NCBI GenBank assembly: GCA_037013685.1
Contig: CM072891.1
Location: forward strand, 12,934,501-12,998,500
Direction: 5' to 3'
Length of the DNA stretch: 64,000 bases
Source: Acridotheres tristis
Taxonomy: Eukaryota > Chordata > Aves > Passeriformes > Sturnidae
The position numbers were made by a program, and so were the translations under genes. The notes under the pieces were generated by a model that saw only the letters and a list, made by a program, of their open reading frames with translations, did no database searches and was not told the origin of the DNA. This document shows, one piece after another, positions 1 to 15,511 of the stretch (positions are counted from its first letter, which is position 1; each line of letters starts with the position of its first letter).

Positions 1-2054
<2,054 letters not shown>

Positions 2055-2231
2055 CGTTCACGTCCGCAGGACGGACAAGGTGGGCACGGAGGCGGCGTTC
2101 CACCCCATCGAGGAGTACATGGTGCACGTGGAGGAGCGCTTCGAGCTGCTTGCTCGCAGGATGCACGTGGATAAAAAAAGGGTGTACTTGGCCACAGATG
2201 ACCCCTCGCTGCTGCAAGAGGCAAAATCCAA
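2055..2231 (+). CDS. FUT8: FUT8 coding exon (residues ~361-420): GDP-fucose-binding core
   Basis: This exon carries the main GDP-fucose-binding residues. It translates as V-H-V-R-R-T-D-K at its start, and later reads [15 protein letters not shown]. Counting back from the stop of a 575-residue protein gives R365, R366, D368, K369, E373, Y382, D409 and D410. These are the residues implicated in donor binding and catalysis in human FUT8, and all are present. The acceptor ends at 2054 and the donor GTAAGA starts at 2232. The 177 nt are 1 + 58 codons + 2; the leading C completes the glycine codon begun in the previous exon and the trailing AA begins Lys420. The exon is unusual for its neighbourhood: it has 14 CpGs, against 4, 1 and 6 in the other three exons, and many codons end in G or C. 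This suggests local GC-biased evolution, not a different origin, because the protein itself is conserved. Confidence 0.96.
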
Positions 2232-2319
2232 GTAAGATGGATTGTGTTTGTATTGCGGTTCCTTCCTTCCGCTTAGCTTTACAATTTACGGCCGTTGCGC
2301 ACCGCAAGTTTTAGCGTGA

Positions 2320-2334
2320 TTTTTTTTTTTTTTT
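2320..2334. repeat. T15 homopolymer in intron
   Basis: An uninterrupted run of 15 T follows the CpG-containing strip downstream of the second visible FUT8 exon. Simple repeat; no function inferred. Confidence 0.8.
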
Positions 2335-5300
2335 AATCCTTTACTCAGTTAAGACTGCATTTCATTTTTGTTGATTTCTCTCTCAGATATGCTGTTTTGG
2401 GATATTTTTTTTTCTCCCAAGCATGCTTTTCAAAGCTTAATGTTAAAAATCTGGAAGAGTTGAGCAAGATGCTTGTGACTATGTAAAAACAAATCAATGC
2501 TGAAGAAGGGAGGTAAATAAAAATAATATACATATAAATAAACACACAAAAATTCTTACTGAACATACATATTAAGGAGAAACTACTTAGAAATATTGTA
2601 AAACCTGGTTAATATATTAAGAAGTATATAAAACCTGTCCAAAAATTACCTCTCTGTGAACAGTTGCCAGAGGAATTTTTATAAGTGGGTTGAAAAGCTT
2701 AGGATGAAGCTCTTCCCTCTTTCAGAAGGACTTCTGTAGTGATAACATAGAAGACTTTCATCCTACACGTTGAATAATTTTGTCCTTAAATGTAAGTGGG
2801 AGTCTCAACTTCTTGCAATGTCTTTGTCCCTTTTTTTTTTTCTCTATATCCTCTTCTAGCTCTGTGGAACATGGATACAGAGTACACATTCATTTATGTG
2901 GCCTGTATTTCCTTGTAAATTAATACTTCTAATTAATTAATCAATATCTCTAAAATCAAAGCAACTCAGTAGTGGCAAATTGTTGAACTGTTCTATTCTT
3001 GGTGAGGTTCTTGGAAAAATACATAAGATAACATAATACTTAAGAGATTTTCTTTGGCATATGCAAGGTAAGCAGAAAATGTTATTTTGTAGTAGAATAA
3101 TTTTCTACAGCATTGAAAACGTGCCTATTTCAACTGTGTTGTTTCTGTTTTTCTTTTATATCTATGAAAGGCTGCTGTTTAAAATTGTGGTGTTTTGTAA
3201 AAACTAAAGGAACAAACTCAACTCCAGATGATGGCAACATAATCCTTCCTTTTTTGTGTGTGTAGAGGCAAGGACAAAGGCAGAAACAATTATAGCATTT
3301 AAAATGCAAATCTAAACCATGAAAAGACAGGTAATACAAAGCTGAGGTTATAATATTTAATTCATTATATTGTCCTAAATGGCTTTAAAAACTGTAACAT
3401 AACAGAATTAAATATTGATGTAACAATCTTAGTTATTAATTTTTCTTTATTTTTGTTTAACTTTCAAACCTTAGTATTCTTTGTGAATAATAATGAGATG
3501 TTCTACCTGTGTAAACATATCACCCCAAGTTTTTAATGGCAACAAAAACGAATTATAGAATTTTAACTTATTCAGTAAAAGAATACAGAATTTTATGAAG
3601 AATTACAGCTCAAGTCCATTCCAAATCACAATTTTACTTTAATATGGTAAGATACAGCTCAGCCATACAGCATTAATTTTATTTTTTCTTCATAACAGGC
3701 ATAGAATCTCTACATATTGAAGAATTTTTTGTGTGTTACTGCTGCATTTTTAGGTCACAGCTTACATTGAAACATAATTTCCTACGTTGCTTGCACCCTA
3801 CTGTTGCTTGCAGCTTCAGAAACTTGAGTAGAAGGCCTTGGAAACTTCCTGTGATTTCACAGAAGGCAGAATTGCAATTTGATGTTTGGGCATTTAATAG
3901 CATCTGAAGGCAGGTTAAGGTCATGTTTTGGCAGGAAAGAAGCTTTTCTTTCTCTTCTTGTGAAATCAACTATAAATTGGTTTACGCTTCTGACAAAAAT
4001 GTTTTAGTCACATTGAACTACCAAGCTTTGATAGAAACAGCTGTCACATTGCAGTAGCTTATGTTGCATTCATTATTTGGTGCAATAATATTAGTAAGTA
4101 CTAGGTACTGTATCTCTCTACGAGAGAGTGAATGGCTGTCAAACAGTGTTGGCATTTAAGTAAAGAAAATTTAGCCAACATTCACATGAATAAGCATGCT
4201 GTTTCTAGCAAGGGAAGTGTTTTAAACTATTCATAGTCATGAAAACAGAAATGTTTTGACTTAAGTTTCAGAAACTTCCCTTGCAGTCAGACGTCTACCA
4301 ACTGCAAGTGCAGTAGTAAAGATAGTGCAGTCACTACCACCAGTCTGCAGAGTGTTCGTGTTCTCTTTCCAAAAGAAGGAAAGAAGTGATTTATTTTCAG
4401 AGTTAGGATCATGTAGAACAACTTTAAGTAGAGTAGCAGGGTTGAGAGTTCAACAACTGTAATGATCAGGGTATTAAAGCATTTGACAGCTTCTGGTAAG
4501 CAGAGGTTGTGGTATTTATCTTGGATAAGTGATAGGGATGGTGTAAATTGCTTTTTCTTTGGCTGATTTAATAGTTTTGATATGCAAATTTTTGAATGTC
4601 TAGTACATGTGTTTCTAGTCTATAATACTACTTACAGTATCTTCACTCCTTAAGGTATTCAAAGTAATACAGATGATATAAACATAAATTCTTAAGAGAC
4701 CATATTTAATATATTTCTGGTTTGTATATGAACCTATTTAGGTGCCTTTCTTTTGTACATGAGCACAAAAATTGAACAAATCACATTCTTCCTTCTAGAA
4801 TGTTTACCTGTAAAGTCATCTGTATTTTCTTTTATCTCCTTTTTTTATTGTTTATTTACTTCCACAATAGCAGGTTAATGTCTTTTCTCCCTTTCTACAA
4901 TCTGTAGTTTGGCCAACCCTCCCCATCCCCCAAGTCATAGTATGCTTGATATATAGAATTCATCAGTGCTTCAAAGTGCTAGAATCTGATGAACAGCTCA
5001 TATATTTTCCAATTCTTTTAGAGCAAGGCCTGAGAAAACACATTATTTCTTACTCAATCTGTTTACGGGTATACTCACAATCTTCTTTCAGAGGGAAGAA
5101 GATTTTCAGTGCCTGTTCTGGACACTTCCACAGGCCTAGCAATGGAGAGCAGGAGCCTGGACCTCACCTTGCTTTGCACCTGCAGTGATAAGCTGTAGTT
5201 ACACATGGAGTTGATCAGCTGCTGAAAACAATAGAAACTTGAAACACTCCCATAATTGTGCTTGGTTTGTATCCTTATCTGAGGCTGTTAGGTGCAGGAA

Positions 5301-5507
5301 GGAAAGATTTTTAACTCTCTTCTCCCCCAACTTCCTCTTGATTTCTCATAGGGAATAAAAATAAAATCCTTCCTGGCCTGTACATAGGTTTCAAGAATCT
5401 ATTAGACAGTTTTGGGTATTATTTTTAGATATGTGGAAGAGATACACTACATGTGTGTAATCCAATACAAAGAATTGTGCCAGTTTCCATTATTTGGTTT
5501 TATCTTT

Positions 5508-5680
5508 GAGCAGGCTGCCCAAAGAAGTGTGATATCATTGTCTCTGGAGGTCTTTGAAAGCCATGTAGATGTGGCACTTTCAGGACATGGTTTAGTGGTG
5601 GACTTGGCAGTGCTGGGTTTATGGTTGGTCTCAATGGTGTTAAAGGTCTTTTCCAACTTAAGTGATTCCATGATTCACAA
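5508..5680 (+). mobile_element. CR1 LINE 3'-end fragment in FUT8 intron
   Basis: A short 5'-truncated CR1 copy in sense orientation. Diagnostic pieces are CAGGCTGCCCAAAGAAGTG (ORF2 C-terminal region), CTCTGGAGGTCTTTGAAAGCC, the decayed 'GTTGGACTAGATGATCTC' equivalent around 5618-5640, and a terminal ATTCCATGATTC at about 5664-5675, which is the CR1 octamer-type 3' end. CR1 ORF2 copies usually lack their 5' part, as here. The copy is old, with many substitutions and no useful ORF. Boundaries are approximate to 10-20 bases. Confidence 0.8.
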
Positions 5681-8410
5681 TCTGGGCCTTTCCTGTTTCA
5701 GAGAAGAGACTATATGAGTAAAGCTGGAAGGGATGCTACACATCATTGTGTTTTGGTTTTTCTGTCAATAAAAATATGACAATTTATTATGTATGAAACA
5801 TTTTCTATGCATTCAGGAATCCTAGTAATAGGATTGTGCCTAAGTTCTAGTTAAAAAAGAAAAAAAAAATTCCCCCAAAACCTAAAATGTAAGCCTTACA
5901 CTAATCATAATATAAATACAGGTGGAAAAGGGAATGGAAGGAAGCAAGAGCTAACCATAGCTATTGTAGATATAGTGAAATGAAGCTGTGGTATTTTAAT
6001 TTCCTTTATTCTTTGCAGTCATTGTGGCAAGTATAGCTTCAAATAGAATCTCAAGCACTGTAATGAGTGGGAAGGAGAATTAAACCTCACCTGATGCAGG
6101 AATTCAGTGGGCCACATTCAGCTTGAGAGGAGTGTGCACCTGGCCTTTTCCTGTATTTTTCTTTTTTCCCAGCTTTCAGCCTGTGTTGGAGACAGGATAG
6201 TGGACCAGAGGATTCTTTGGTCACACTGAGCATGGCTGCTACTTCACTCACATTTTAAAAGAAACCTCTTCTCCCAAGCACTGTGTGTGGGAGACAACAT
6301 AAAAGTGCTTAAAGGTTTGAAAACTTAAACGTGTGAGTGGATAAATTACAAGCTTTGATGACTGGTTTGAAGAGTGGGCCCTGAAACCCTTGGTTAGATG
6401 AATTTGGATCAGCATTATAAATGGAATTGAAGACCAGATCTAAAAGCATCCCAATCACTGTTTCCAGAATAAAGGAAAGAAGGAGAACATTTAAAATGTA
6501 TGCATAAAAAAGATGTGTAAACAATTCTGACCTTTTGTTTTTTACCAGAACAAATATGACACTTTTTTCCTCATGCTTCATTCCTTAAAGTTATTAGAGT
6601 GATCTTTTGCAAGTAAGAAATCAGATTCTTTAGGAAAAGTCCTTTTGTGTCTGCTCAGCATATGAATTCTGATTTTTTAAGTCTGAAGGAAGTGATTAAT
6701 TTTAGTGATGTTCCTGATACCAAGAACTTGCAGAGGAGTGTGTAAATATCTTTACTGTGTTTTTGTCCCTAGAAATACCATCTTCTGTTAAATGTTCTTT
6801 GTGTTGCTCCACTCACAGTTGTTTACTGAGATAAGACTGATGCTTATCTCTGTTTCTCAGCTAGTTCTCACAGTAGAGTATAATGTATTTCCACTTGGTC
6901 TGTACTTTTTTCTTCCTTTAAAAAAACCACGGATACGATTAACACAATGGAAATTAGAATATGCTACAAATATTGTGGTGTCATCCATTGTGTTTTGGGA
7001 GCTGGTTAAATATTGACAAAAATGTTAAGCAGGAAAAGATCAGAAATAAAATTGTGAGAGAGTTATTACTGAAAAAGCTATTTTTAGCTTCATATAAGCT
7101 TCTGTACTTCCTCAGAAGGGGTATTATCAGTTATTTTAATACTATTTCCACCTTCTCTTCCTTTTTTTCTGTTGGTTTTCTTCAGCTTTATTTTTTATTG
7201 TTTGTAATGTAGTAGGAATGAATTTCCCTGACTTTGATGATCAGATACACCCTTTAAAGCTGTCCCATGCATCCCACATCAAAAGTGGACATTTTGCATA
7301 GAGTTTTTTGATTTGCTCTTGAGAGAAATTTGCTGATTTGGTAGTCACAAATGACAGCTCTATATTTCACTTTCGAATACAGTTTCTCCATACTTTTAAC
7401 ATTAAAATGGAATAAGTTTTGCATGTTGTTATGAATATTACATTAGCTCTCTTATATAATGTATTGATTAATATTTGCAATGAAGTTACAAATTTAAAAA
7501 CAAACTTCTATGTATATAGTTTTGTTTTATCATAAGCTGTGTCGTTGAAATTTTGTAGTTGGCTGATTAGTCACGTGAGTTGTATTTAATGATTGAAATA
7601 TAATTGCTGTGCAACAGCAACGTAGTTACCACCTTTGTTCTATCTCTAATAATTGTCTTTGATAGGAGGCTGATGGAAAATTTAATTAATTTGTGCTCCT
7701 TTCCACAGTTTCTTTCACATTTCAGTTCCCCAGCACAGAAGTGTAAATTTTTTGAGAAACACCATTATTTTCAATATTTTAAAAAAGTATTAAAAAAGTT
7801 TAAGTTATTGTTACATGGTAAAATATTGTATTTTATTATAATATAAACGAAGGTTTCATATTTAAAAAATATTCTGATTTGCAGTAGTACTAATTTTATT
7901 TGTTAATAAAGTAAAGAAAAGTGTATTGGGGTGGAATTTTACATTTATTTCCTTTTGACCAGTGAATTGCAAAATTGGCTCTCCATATGACTTTAAGAAC
8001 TGTGAAAGACTTTTTTTTCCTTCTTTTCATTAGTTTACATGCATTTATTTAATATGTCCCTTTTACAGGTGACTGGGTTTTTTTGCACAGTATCTAATAG
8101 TATGGTAATAAATGTGGCCTACTAAAGTCAGAATCCCATATCCTATTTAGCAGTAAACTTAGAAAACTTAGTGGTCTGAGTATACGTCATCTAAAATCAG
8201 CATCGTTTGTAGAATGTGGTATATATACTTCTTGATCTTTCTTTCACATCTACTTTGTTATCTATCAGACAGATTTACAGGATCTTTTTATTTAATTATT
8301 TTTTCTAGATGAAGAGAGGGCATGCTTGGAGGCAGCAGTGACCTTCTAGAAGGTTCAGCAAAATCGTAATTAATTTCCTGTAAAGCAGAAACTCCCTTAA
8401 AATGAATTAA

Positions 8411-8698
<288 letters not shown>

Positions 8699-9036
8699 TA
8701 GTTTTCTTCATGCTTCTGTTTATAAAAATCTGTTTTAACATTAAAAGCACAGCAAAAAGTCACCAAGCAGTATTTTGTGGCTAATATGCTGATCCACCTA
8801 ATTCACATATGGCAAGATATGATTTCTATCAGATTGAATGTTTTTTACTTGCTGTTGTTGTTATTCTCTTGGGTGACACAATCACACATGATTGTACTGT
8901 TAGATAGAAGTGGACACAAAACCTCAAAATTTAAAATTCACTTAAAAACGAAATGGTTTCCACAGCCTCAAATGTAAATTTTCTGCTGCACTGTAATGAC
9001 AAATAGGTAACAAGCATAATATTAATATTAATAGAT

Positions 9037-9060
9037 GGTCAATACAGTGATATATTGACC
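9037..9060. repeat. 8-bp inverted repeat in intron
   Basis: GGTCAATA at 9037-9044 and TATTGACC at 9053-9060 are exact reverse complements around an 8-base loop. Sense of transcription is +, so it could form a small stem in FUT8 pre-mRNA. No known element is recognised. Confidence 0.7.
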
Positions 9061-9698
9061 TTGACTGGCAGAATTCTTAATAAAATTGCAGTAGCAAGAA
9101 GACAGCAAAACTACAAAAAGTATAGAAAAGCCTCTTATCCCTCAATCATGCTTGTGCATACACTTTATTTACCATTCACCACATCCTGTAGAGAGAATGA
9201 CATTTTATAGCATATTTAGAAGGTTATTAATCCAGGCTGTTTCAGACCAAAGACCTGAGTAAAATCCAAAGTAAAAATCCTCACTAAGAAGAGCTGTGAG
9301 GAGCCATCCACTTTAATAATAATGTTTGATTTAGCTGGAGAACATCCACTGAATGTGGATGTGAAAGGAACAGTGAAAGAAATGAAACCTACAGCTGTAT
9401 GTCTGAAATGCCACACGTGCATTGGTGTAGAGACAGTTCATAGTCTGAAGAAAACTATGTAGTCTTGGATAAAAACTTAATGAAAAAATCTGTAACATTT
9501 TTTGCTATTACTATATTCAGATAGCCATCTTATAAGTGATAAATGTTTGCTTTAAATAAATCCCTGGTTATAAACTTAGTTTAAATATTGTTGCAAATGG
9601 CTTGGCCAGAATATATTGTAATTGAATTTTAAGTATTGGAATAATTTTGCAAGAAGAATATGTGTTTAAAATACATCAGTTAAGGTGATACAGTTTAA

Positions 9699-9745
9699 TC
9701 AGGACCTCTGGAGGGCATCTGATACAACCCCCTTTGAGGGTACCC
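9699..9745 (-). mobile_element. CR1 3'-end scrap (antisense)
   Basis: The phrase AGGACCTCTGGAGGGCATCT, followed by a run like 'GATACAACCCCCTTTGAG', resembles the reverse complement of the CR1 3' end. There the consensus in this orientation reads approximately 'gacctctggaggtcatctagtccaaccccc'. It is very short and diverged, so the call is tentative. Confidence 0.45.
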
Positions 9746-12212
9746 TTGGGCTCAGCTCTCATTCTCTTTCACCATGCATTTGACAGTAGACTTGTTTATT
9801 GGATAACATATTTGGTTTTCCAGAGTTGCAGAAAATTCTAATGAAGTATAGGGCATCCAATATTAGAGTGCTACTGTCAATAGCTGGACTATAAATTTGG
9901 TCCAGTAATTTACTTAATTTATTCTGGGCAATTTATTGTACTTTAATAATTCAAAATACTCAAAAATAATTTAATACCAGTTTTTCTGGGCATGCAACAA
10001 TGTGGATCTGTACAGAATCTTCATATACTGGGCTTCTCTAAGGTCTGTTGCAAGTTTTCCCACTATTCATAAAGTTTCTTTTTAAGGGGTTTAAAATTTG
10101 ATTCTCTTATCTCTAACATTGGAATTGCTATCCCTGTCCTTTCATCAATTAAATAAACTATTTGTTAGTTACTTTGGCATTGAAGGTAAGCAAAATAAGG
10201 CAGTTAATAACCACCTTTTGTCTAATAGGTATGGAGAGAATGTAAGGTTAAAAATGTATTAGTCTTTCTGTTGTGGTTTTGGACTTTCTCATTAATCAAT
10301 TCTATGCTGACTTTTTATTTTTCCGCTTTTCCAAAAAGACTAAACTTCATTACAGAGGTATTAAGAGAGAATGATGCTATATGTGAATAGAATCAGGAAT
10401 TCCCCTGTATTGATTAGGTTTTATGGTGCTGAAACTAAAAGAACACTGGTGGAAGTTGAAGAATAGGTATTTCCTTAAAATACTAAGAAATTGTTAAGGA
10501 ATTATCCTATCATGTAATGGAGAGTTAAGGGAAGCAACCTAGCTTGGCACTATGTTTCAGCATTGTCACATTAACTGAATAGGTTAATTTACTGGATTTA
10601 GATAGAATAAATTACTGATAGGTTGAATTATTCTATTTTTGTAGAAAAGCCACATGGAAGTTACAAAAATCATAACACAGTAGGAGAATTAAGATTACAC
10701 ATGAGAACAAACATTTCTTTTGTCTCTTCAGTCTTCATTTAGATGAAGTCATAGCTCCCTCTGACTGACATAACTTAATTTCCTTACAGAACTTATTAGT
10801 CTTTGTATTTTACTTTGTACAGGTAAGTATACAGGCTGCAGAACAAGGGATCTGGGAATAAAAAATGGGAGGCTGGCTTTAGGTTTATTTCTGCATGTGG
10901 ATGTTTTGCCTGCTGTCCTCAACACTTGCCAGTTTAGTCACCCAAGTTTGGTGGTACAAAGAAAACAATTGCAGAGAGGAAATGTTGAATGTTTTGTGTC
11001 GGGTATGCAGGACACACTTGCTAAAAGCATTTCTATGGAAATGTTTTAAAATCTTTATCGTTTGTATTACATGTGTCTACTTCCTGGGGTACACACACAT
11101 GCAGAGAACAGTCACAGAAGCTATAAAATAAATAGCCTTTTGCAAGTATATGGGTAATCAAATTTGTTTCTATATAATGGTGTGTAACAGGTACTTCGAA
11201 ATAATTAACTTCAGCCTGATCTTCTGAAAGGTACTTTTGAAAAGTTATTTTCAAGTTCAGATGCAGAGGGATAAAAGGAAATCTATTACATTTTTAAAGC
11301 AAAGGAGCCAAGAAAGTACAAATACGTCTTGTGTGACTGATCAAAGTTCTATTCACTGTGTCTTCAAAGGAAGAAAATAAAAGTAAAATCAAGCTTTACT
11401 ATATTAACATAGACTGAAAATTATGAAAAAGCTCAAATGCTTCTTTATATTGAAGGAATCTGTTGTATTGTTAATCAGCCTTTGTCAAACTTAGACGAAA
11501 TTAGGGAAAGGTAGAGTAATGAAAGTCAGAAGTCAGAACACCTGCAGTAGCTAAGTCAGAAACCTGACAGAGAAGAGCTTTCTAGATAGATGTTGAAAAA
11601 TCCTTTTTTTTTAATATAGTGGCAGGCTTTTTGTGTTTCTGGCAATTCTGTGAAATGTAATTCTGGTGTGGGAATATGTGTTCAGTCTGAAGAAAATTTC
11701 CTTCATAAAATGGGATACAATGACAGTAAAAATTCCTTCCTTCTCACCATCATAATTATTTTCATGATGGAATTCATTTATTTGTCTTCTAAGTTGCCAG
11801 CAGTCACAATTCTATCACTGTTTTAATATAAACAGCATTTTAAAGCCTTTGACTTCTGGAACTGTTTGGTTGTGAAAATTTGAACTTCCTTTAGGAAAGT
11901 AAATGGAAGGCCTCATTATTGCAGGATAAATTTGAAAATGTAAATTCTAAACGTTCAAATGGAAATAAAATACAATTTTTAGTAGTAGTAGTAGAAAAAG
12001 AAAACTTGCTTTTGCATTCGATTGGCTACAGGTCATTAATTTTAAAAAGCAGAGTTGCTAGTGTTCACATAGATGTTTTCATTTTATACTGAAGACTAGA
12101 CTGTAGTTATTATTTATCTATTTATTTATTTGTTTACCAAATCTGATCACTAGAGGCCTAATTAAGATTCTGCAAAATTTCATGCTTTTTAGTAGCAAAT
12201 ATACAGGGATCT

Positions 12213-12290
12213 GTGGGGGTTTTTGGTGGGTTTTTTGGTTTGGTTTTGCTTGGTTTTTGATATTTTTGGAGGCTATTTTTGTTGGTTGGT
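12213..12290. repeat. T/G-rich low-complexity stretch
   Basis: Runs of G and T (GTGGGGGTTTTTGGTGGG, then TTTTTTGGTTTGGTTTTG) lie 130-210 bases before the last FUT8 acceptor. The complement is an A/C-rich 'AAAACCAAAC' type, common in bird introns. It does not have the four close G3 runs needed for a standard G-quadruplex. Confidence 0.7.
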
Positions 12291-12421
12291 CAGTGGTCTT
12301 TTTTAACCCAGACATTCCAGACCCTGATATTCTTGGGAAATATTACTATACATTGGTGGTTGATTTCTGTGGTATATTTCAGTCACACACACTATTAATG
12401 ATTTCTGTTTTTATTTCTAAG

Positions 12422-12739
12422 GTTTGTCGAGTTGCCTATGAAATTATGCAGACGCTGCATCCAGATGCTTCGGCGTATTTCCATTCTTTGGATGATATCT
12501 ACTACTTTGGGGGACAGAATGCTCACAACCAGATTGCTATTTATGCTCATCATCCACGAACTGCTGATGAAATTCCTATGGAACCTGGAGATATAATTGG
12601 AGTAGCTGGAAACCACTGGGATGGTTATTCAAAAGGCATCAATAGGAAATTAGGAAGAACAGGCCTGTACCCGTCCTATAAAGTTAAGGAGAAAATTGAG
12701 ACAGTCAAGTATCCTACATACCCAGAGGCTGACAAATAG
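12422..12739 (+). CDS. FUT8: FUT8 terminal coding exon (residues 471-575): SH3 domain and stop
   Basis: Last coding exon. It starts in phase 0 with GTT TGT CGA ([17 protein letters not shown]) and ends with TYPEADK and a TAG stop at 12737-12739. It encodes the tail of the catalytic domain and then the C-terminal SH3 domain (about residues 502-563), which is unusual for a glycosyltransferase and has been linked to activity and to the enzyme's protein contacts. Visible SH3 landmarks are [20 protein letters not shown], the Trp in [10 protein letters not shown] and [12 protein letters not shown], where LYPSY is the ALYPDY-like end strand. Compared with mammalian FUT8 from memory, changes are conservative or minor (ASAYFHS, YAHHPRT, KGINRK, EADK). 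The 318 nt give 105 residues plus stop. The length matches the family, with no sign of truncation. Confidence 0.97.
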   Translation, partial: VCRVAYEIMQTLHPDASAYFHSLDDIYYFGGQNAHNQIAIYAHHPRTADEIPMEPGDIIGVAGNHWDGYSKGINRKLGRTGLYPSYKVKEKIETVKYPTYPEADK

Positions 12740-13415
12740 GTTGAAAGGAAGACATTCAGCAGTTATTATAAAAAAACTCAGTTTTTGATTGGTTCAAACC
12801 AGTCAACAACGCACTAACTTTTGGTTTCTATGGGATTCGAATTTGCATTTTATCATGCGGTTAAAATCAAAGCCTTTGCAATGAAACTGGAGAAGAAGCT
12901 GAGAACAAGTGGATGGGCTATTGTCTGAACTTACTCTTAAACATTTTTGTTATATGCACTCTCACACATGCACACACAAACCCACATACAACAGGAAAAC
13001 TGTTGTTTTATACTTCTTGTCTCTTTTCAGGAGTTGTCCCCATCATTAGTCTTTACGTGAGCTTTGGGCTCTTTTCTCCGCCATTAATTGACAATAATGT
13101 TCAGACTTATAACACTGCCACATTGTGTAATTTGAGTGACATGAACATATTTTGTATGTGCAAAATTTGAAACATGGTGCCTATATTTGAAAAGTTTGTG
13201 ACCTTTTTAGAAGAGCCATGCCTGTTTCACAATGGGCAAGAGTCCACTTTCATCTGGTGTTACCGTGACCACTGAACTTGCTTCAAACAACAGATTCAGA
13301 TTTCAGACTAGATTTCTTTACAAGTTTGGGGTTTTTTTAGCATTCCATTGATTACTTCTCATCATTAATAAAATAAAGGTTACATTCAACAATAAAGTAG
13401 TCACTGTCTCTTAGG
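12740..13415 (+). other. FUT8: FUT8 3' UTR (proximal form)
   Basis: Non-coding sequence runs from the TAG stop to a cluster of polyadenylation signals near 13367-13396. It contains a near-palindrome at 12787-12804 (GATTGGTT-CA-AACCAGTC), a CA-rich stretch at about 12960-12992 and several AT-rich segments. The end is inferred from the signals, not observed. Further AATAAA motifs at 14056-14061 and 14279-14284 could give a longer transcript. Confidence 0.55.
13367..13396 (+). terminator. FUT8: Polyadenylation signal cluster of FUT8
   Basis: Three AATAAA hexamers occur in 30 bases (13367-13372, 13372-13377, 13391-13396). They are followed by a T/G-containing segment (GTCACTGTCTCTTAGGAGC, then TTTTGT), as expected downstream of a cleavage site. 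The distance from the stop codon is ~650 bases. Cleavage would fall about 10-30 bases after the last hexamer. Confidence 0.6.
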
Positions 13416-15511
13416 AGCTTTTGTAAACAATGCCATGAACAGATCCTTTAGTACTGGTGATTTCTGGACATTGCCTTTGGTTGAAAAAACCAACAACTCA
13501 AAATCCACAAAAGAAGGAGAAGGTAGCAGGAGTTTCACTGAAGTTTAAAACACTTGTGTAGTACAACAGTTGCATAGGGCACAGTGCTGCTCAGCTTTGT
13601 GGACAGTAGGTAACAGCAGGATTACTTCAGTGGCTAAATTGCTTACATTTACCCTCTGACACTATTTTCTTACCTTTTCTGTTTCTCTTCTGCAAATAAT
13701 TCAGGGTTTAGGGTATTATGGATGGCCACTTAGCATTTTGGCATTCAATGTAATTGCTTTTAAGTAAAATACTTCAGGTTATCCCATTTATAGAACCTGT
13801 CAGTCTGGACTACTTTAAAAAAAAAAAATCTAACAGCTTACCCAAAAATAGTAGGTTACAAGGAAATGTATAAGGATGAATTTTTATGCATGTCATAAGA
13901 TTGTTAGTAATTCTTAGTGTTTTGAAATCTCTTGCCAGTCAGCTCTCATTAAGAAAAGAGATAATTTACAAAATAATTCTACAAATGAATGAATAGATTT
14001 GATGGTTGTATATATAGATACATATAATATGTAAGATGACAAGAGATTGTTTCTAAATAAAAATAATATTTAATAGCATTTTATAGCTTCTAGTGCAGTC
14101 CAGTTTGGATTACTGAGGAGCAGAAAATGTTTACTGTTCAGAGACTGAGGAAATGCCACGTGAGTAAAGGTTAAAATAGCATGGCAAGCTGACCTTAGTG
14201 AAGCAGAAGTATATTTAATTATGTTTATGAATAGACCAAGTACAGTGTTAACATAATGAATGGATGCACTTGACCATGAATAAATTTTAGGCTGAAAACT
14301 GAAAGGAAATCTCTGGCAATGTGCAGTTCAGCAGCAAGCTTCCAATTGAAATAGTGGTGAGATGGAACTGGATTGGTATGTGAAGGAATTACAAAGCAGT
14401 GTTTCCTGACATTACTTGCAGAACTGATCCTGTCGATCCCCTCCAGTAACTTGTCCCTCTACTGAAAAACTATTCTGTGTCTTGAAAAAGAATAACAAAA
14501 TGAAAGTTGAAAAACTCTGGGGGAAAAGAAGTGATACATTTAACCATAGTGTTGAATAGATATATCAGTGAAAATAAATAAGATGTAAAGACTTAAGGAT
14601 AATGGAAAATTAGTAAGAATAGCCAGGAAGTGCTAAAGATGATTTTTGTTTTTTTTGTGACAAAAGATACCTAGAATGAACTGGTGTTTCTGTATTTTGG
14701 AACTGCTAAGGAAGCAGCTTTATGTTAGTTTCCTGTCTAAATGATGCTGGTACATTTTCCACTGATTCTGGCAAATATGGTATTTCAGAGGTACAAATGT
14801 AGGCTAAATAATAACTTTTTTAAAAAATTTTATTGTACATATAAAGCTACTACTACTTTCCTTTTCAACTTGAAAAAAATTCCATACCTATGAACATTTC
14901 TTTCTCAGCAATTAAGTTAATACATTTTATTTTTGGGAAAAATTAGTTAAATTGTTTTTCTCCACAAATACTACATTCGCTAATTTATATAGATTTATAC
15001 ATTTTGAAAATGTTTTATTTTTTAAGCTATTTACTTATAGCTTCAGAGCCCATCATTTCTAGCTCATTTCTTAGAGTGTGATTCAGAAATAGTATTCATA
15101 AATGAATTAACACTAAAATTTTTCTGTAGTCAAGTAACTCAGTTAAAAATATAAAGAAAGAAAAATAGCAGAGTAGCTGAGGTGGTCCCAAATGCAAAAG
15201 CAGATCTTCTGGAGTGGTAATGAGAGAACAGAAAACACTGATGTTGTAGAAGCTGTGCCTATAAAATGTGGCAATTCCTCAGCAGACTGTATCTGACAAA
15301 ACATTGGCAAGGTACACATGCCTCCTTACATATTCTGAGTACCTAATGAATAATTAGGTCATCATCTTTGAGAAAATGCTCGTGAAATGGTACAAAATTA
15401 TGGAATTACTGTTCATAATTCAGAAATGTACTAATGTAGATACTATGATCTTATTCCCCAGGGTCATATGATCCTCTAGTGCTTAAAATTCACGTCTTCT
15501 CAGAGGAGGAA

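Noticed and set aside
12213..12290. G-quadruplex near the last FUT8 acceptor
   Set aside because: There are only two clear runs of three or more G close together. The rest are GG separated by T runs.
12182..12421. 80-codon extension of the terminal FUT8 frame upstream of its exon
   Set aside because: It translates T/G-rich intron into a hydrophobic low-complexity string. The acceptor at 12420-12421 and the phase of the previous exon define the true start.
12830..12850. tRNA B-box-like GGGATTCGAATTT
   Set aside because: No acceptor stem, anticodon arm or A box can be drawn around it. It lies in the FUT8 3' UTR.
12913..13170. 85-codon frame after the FUT8 stop
   Set aside because: It lies in the 3' UTR, contains CA-repeat-derived His/Thr runs and has no recognisable protein.
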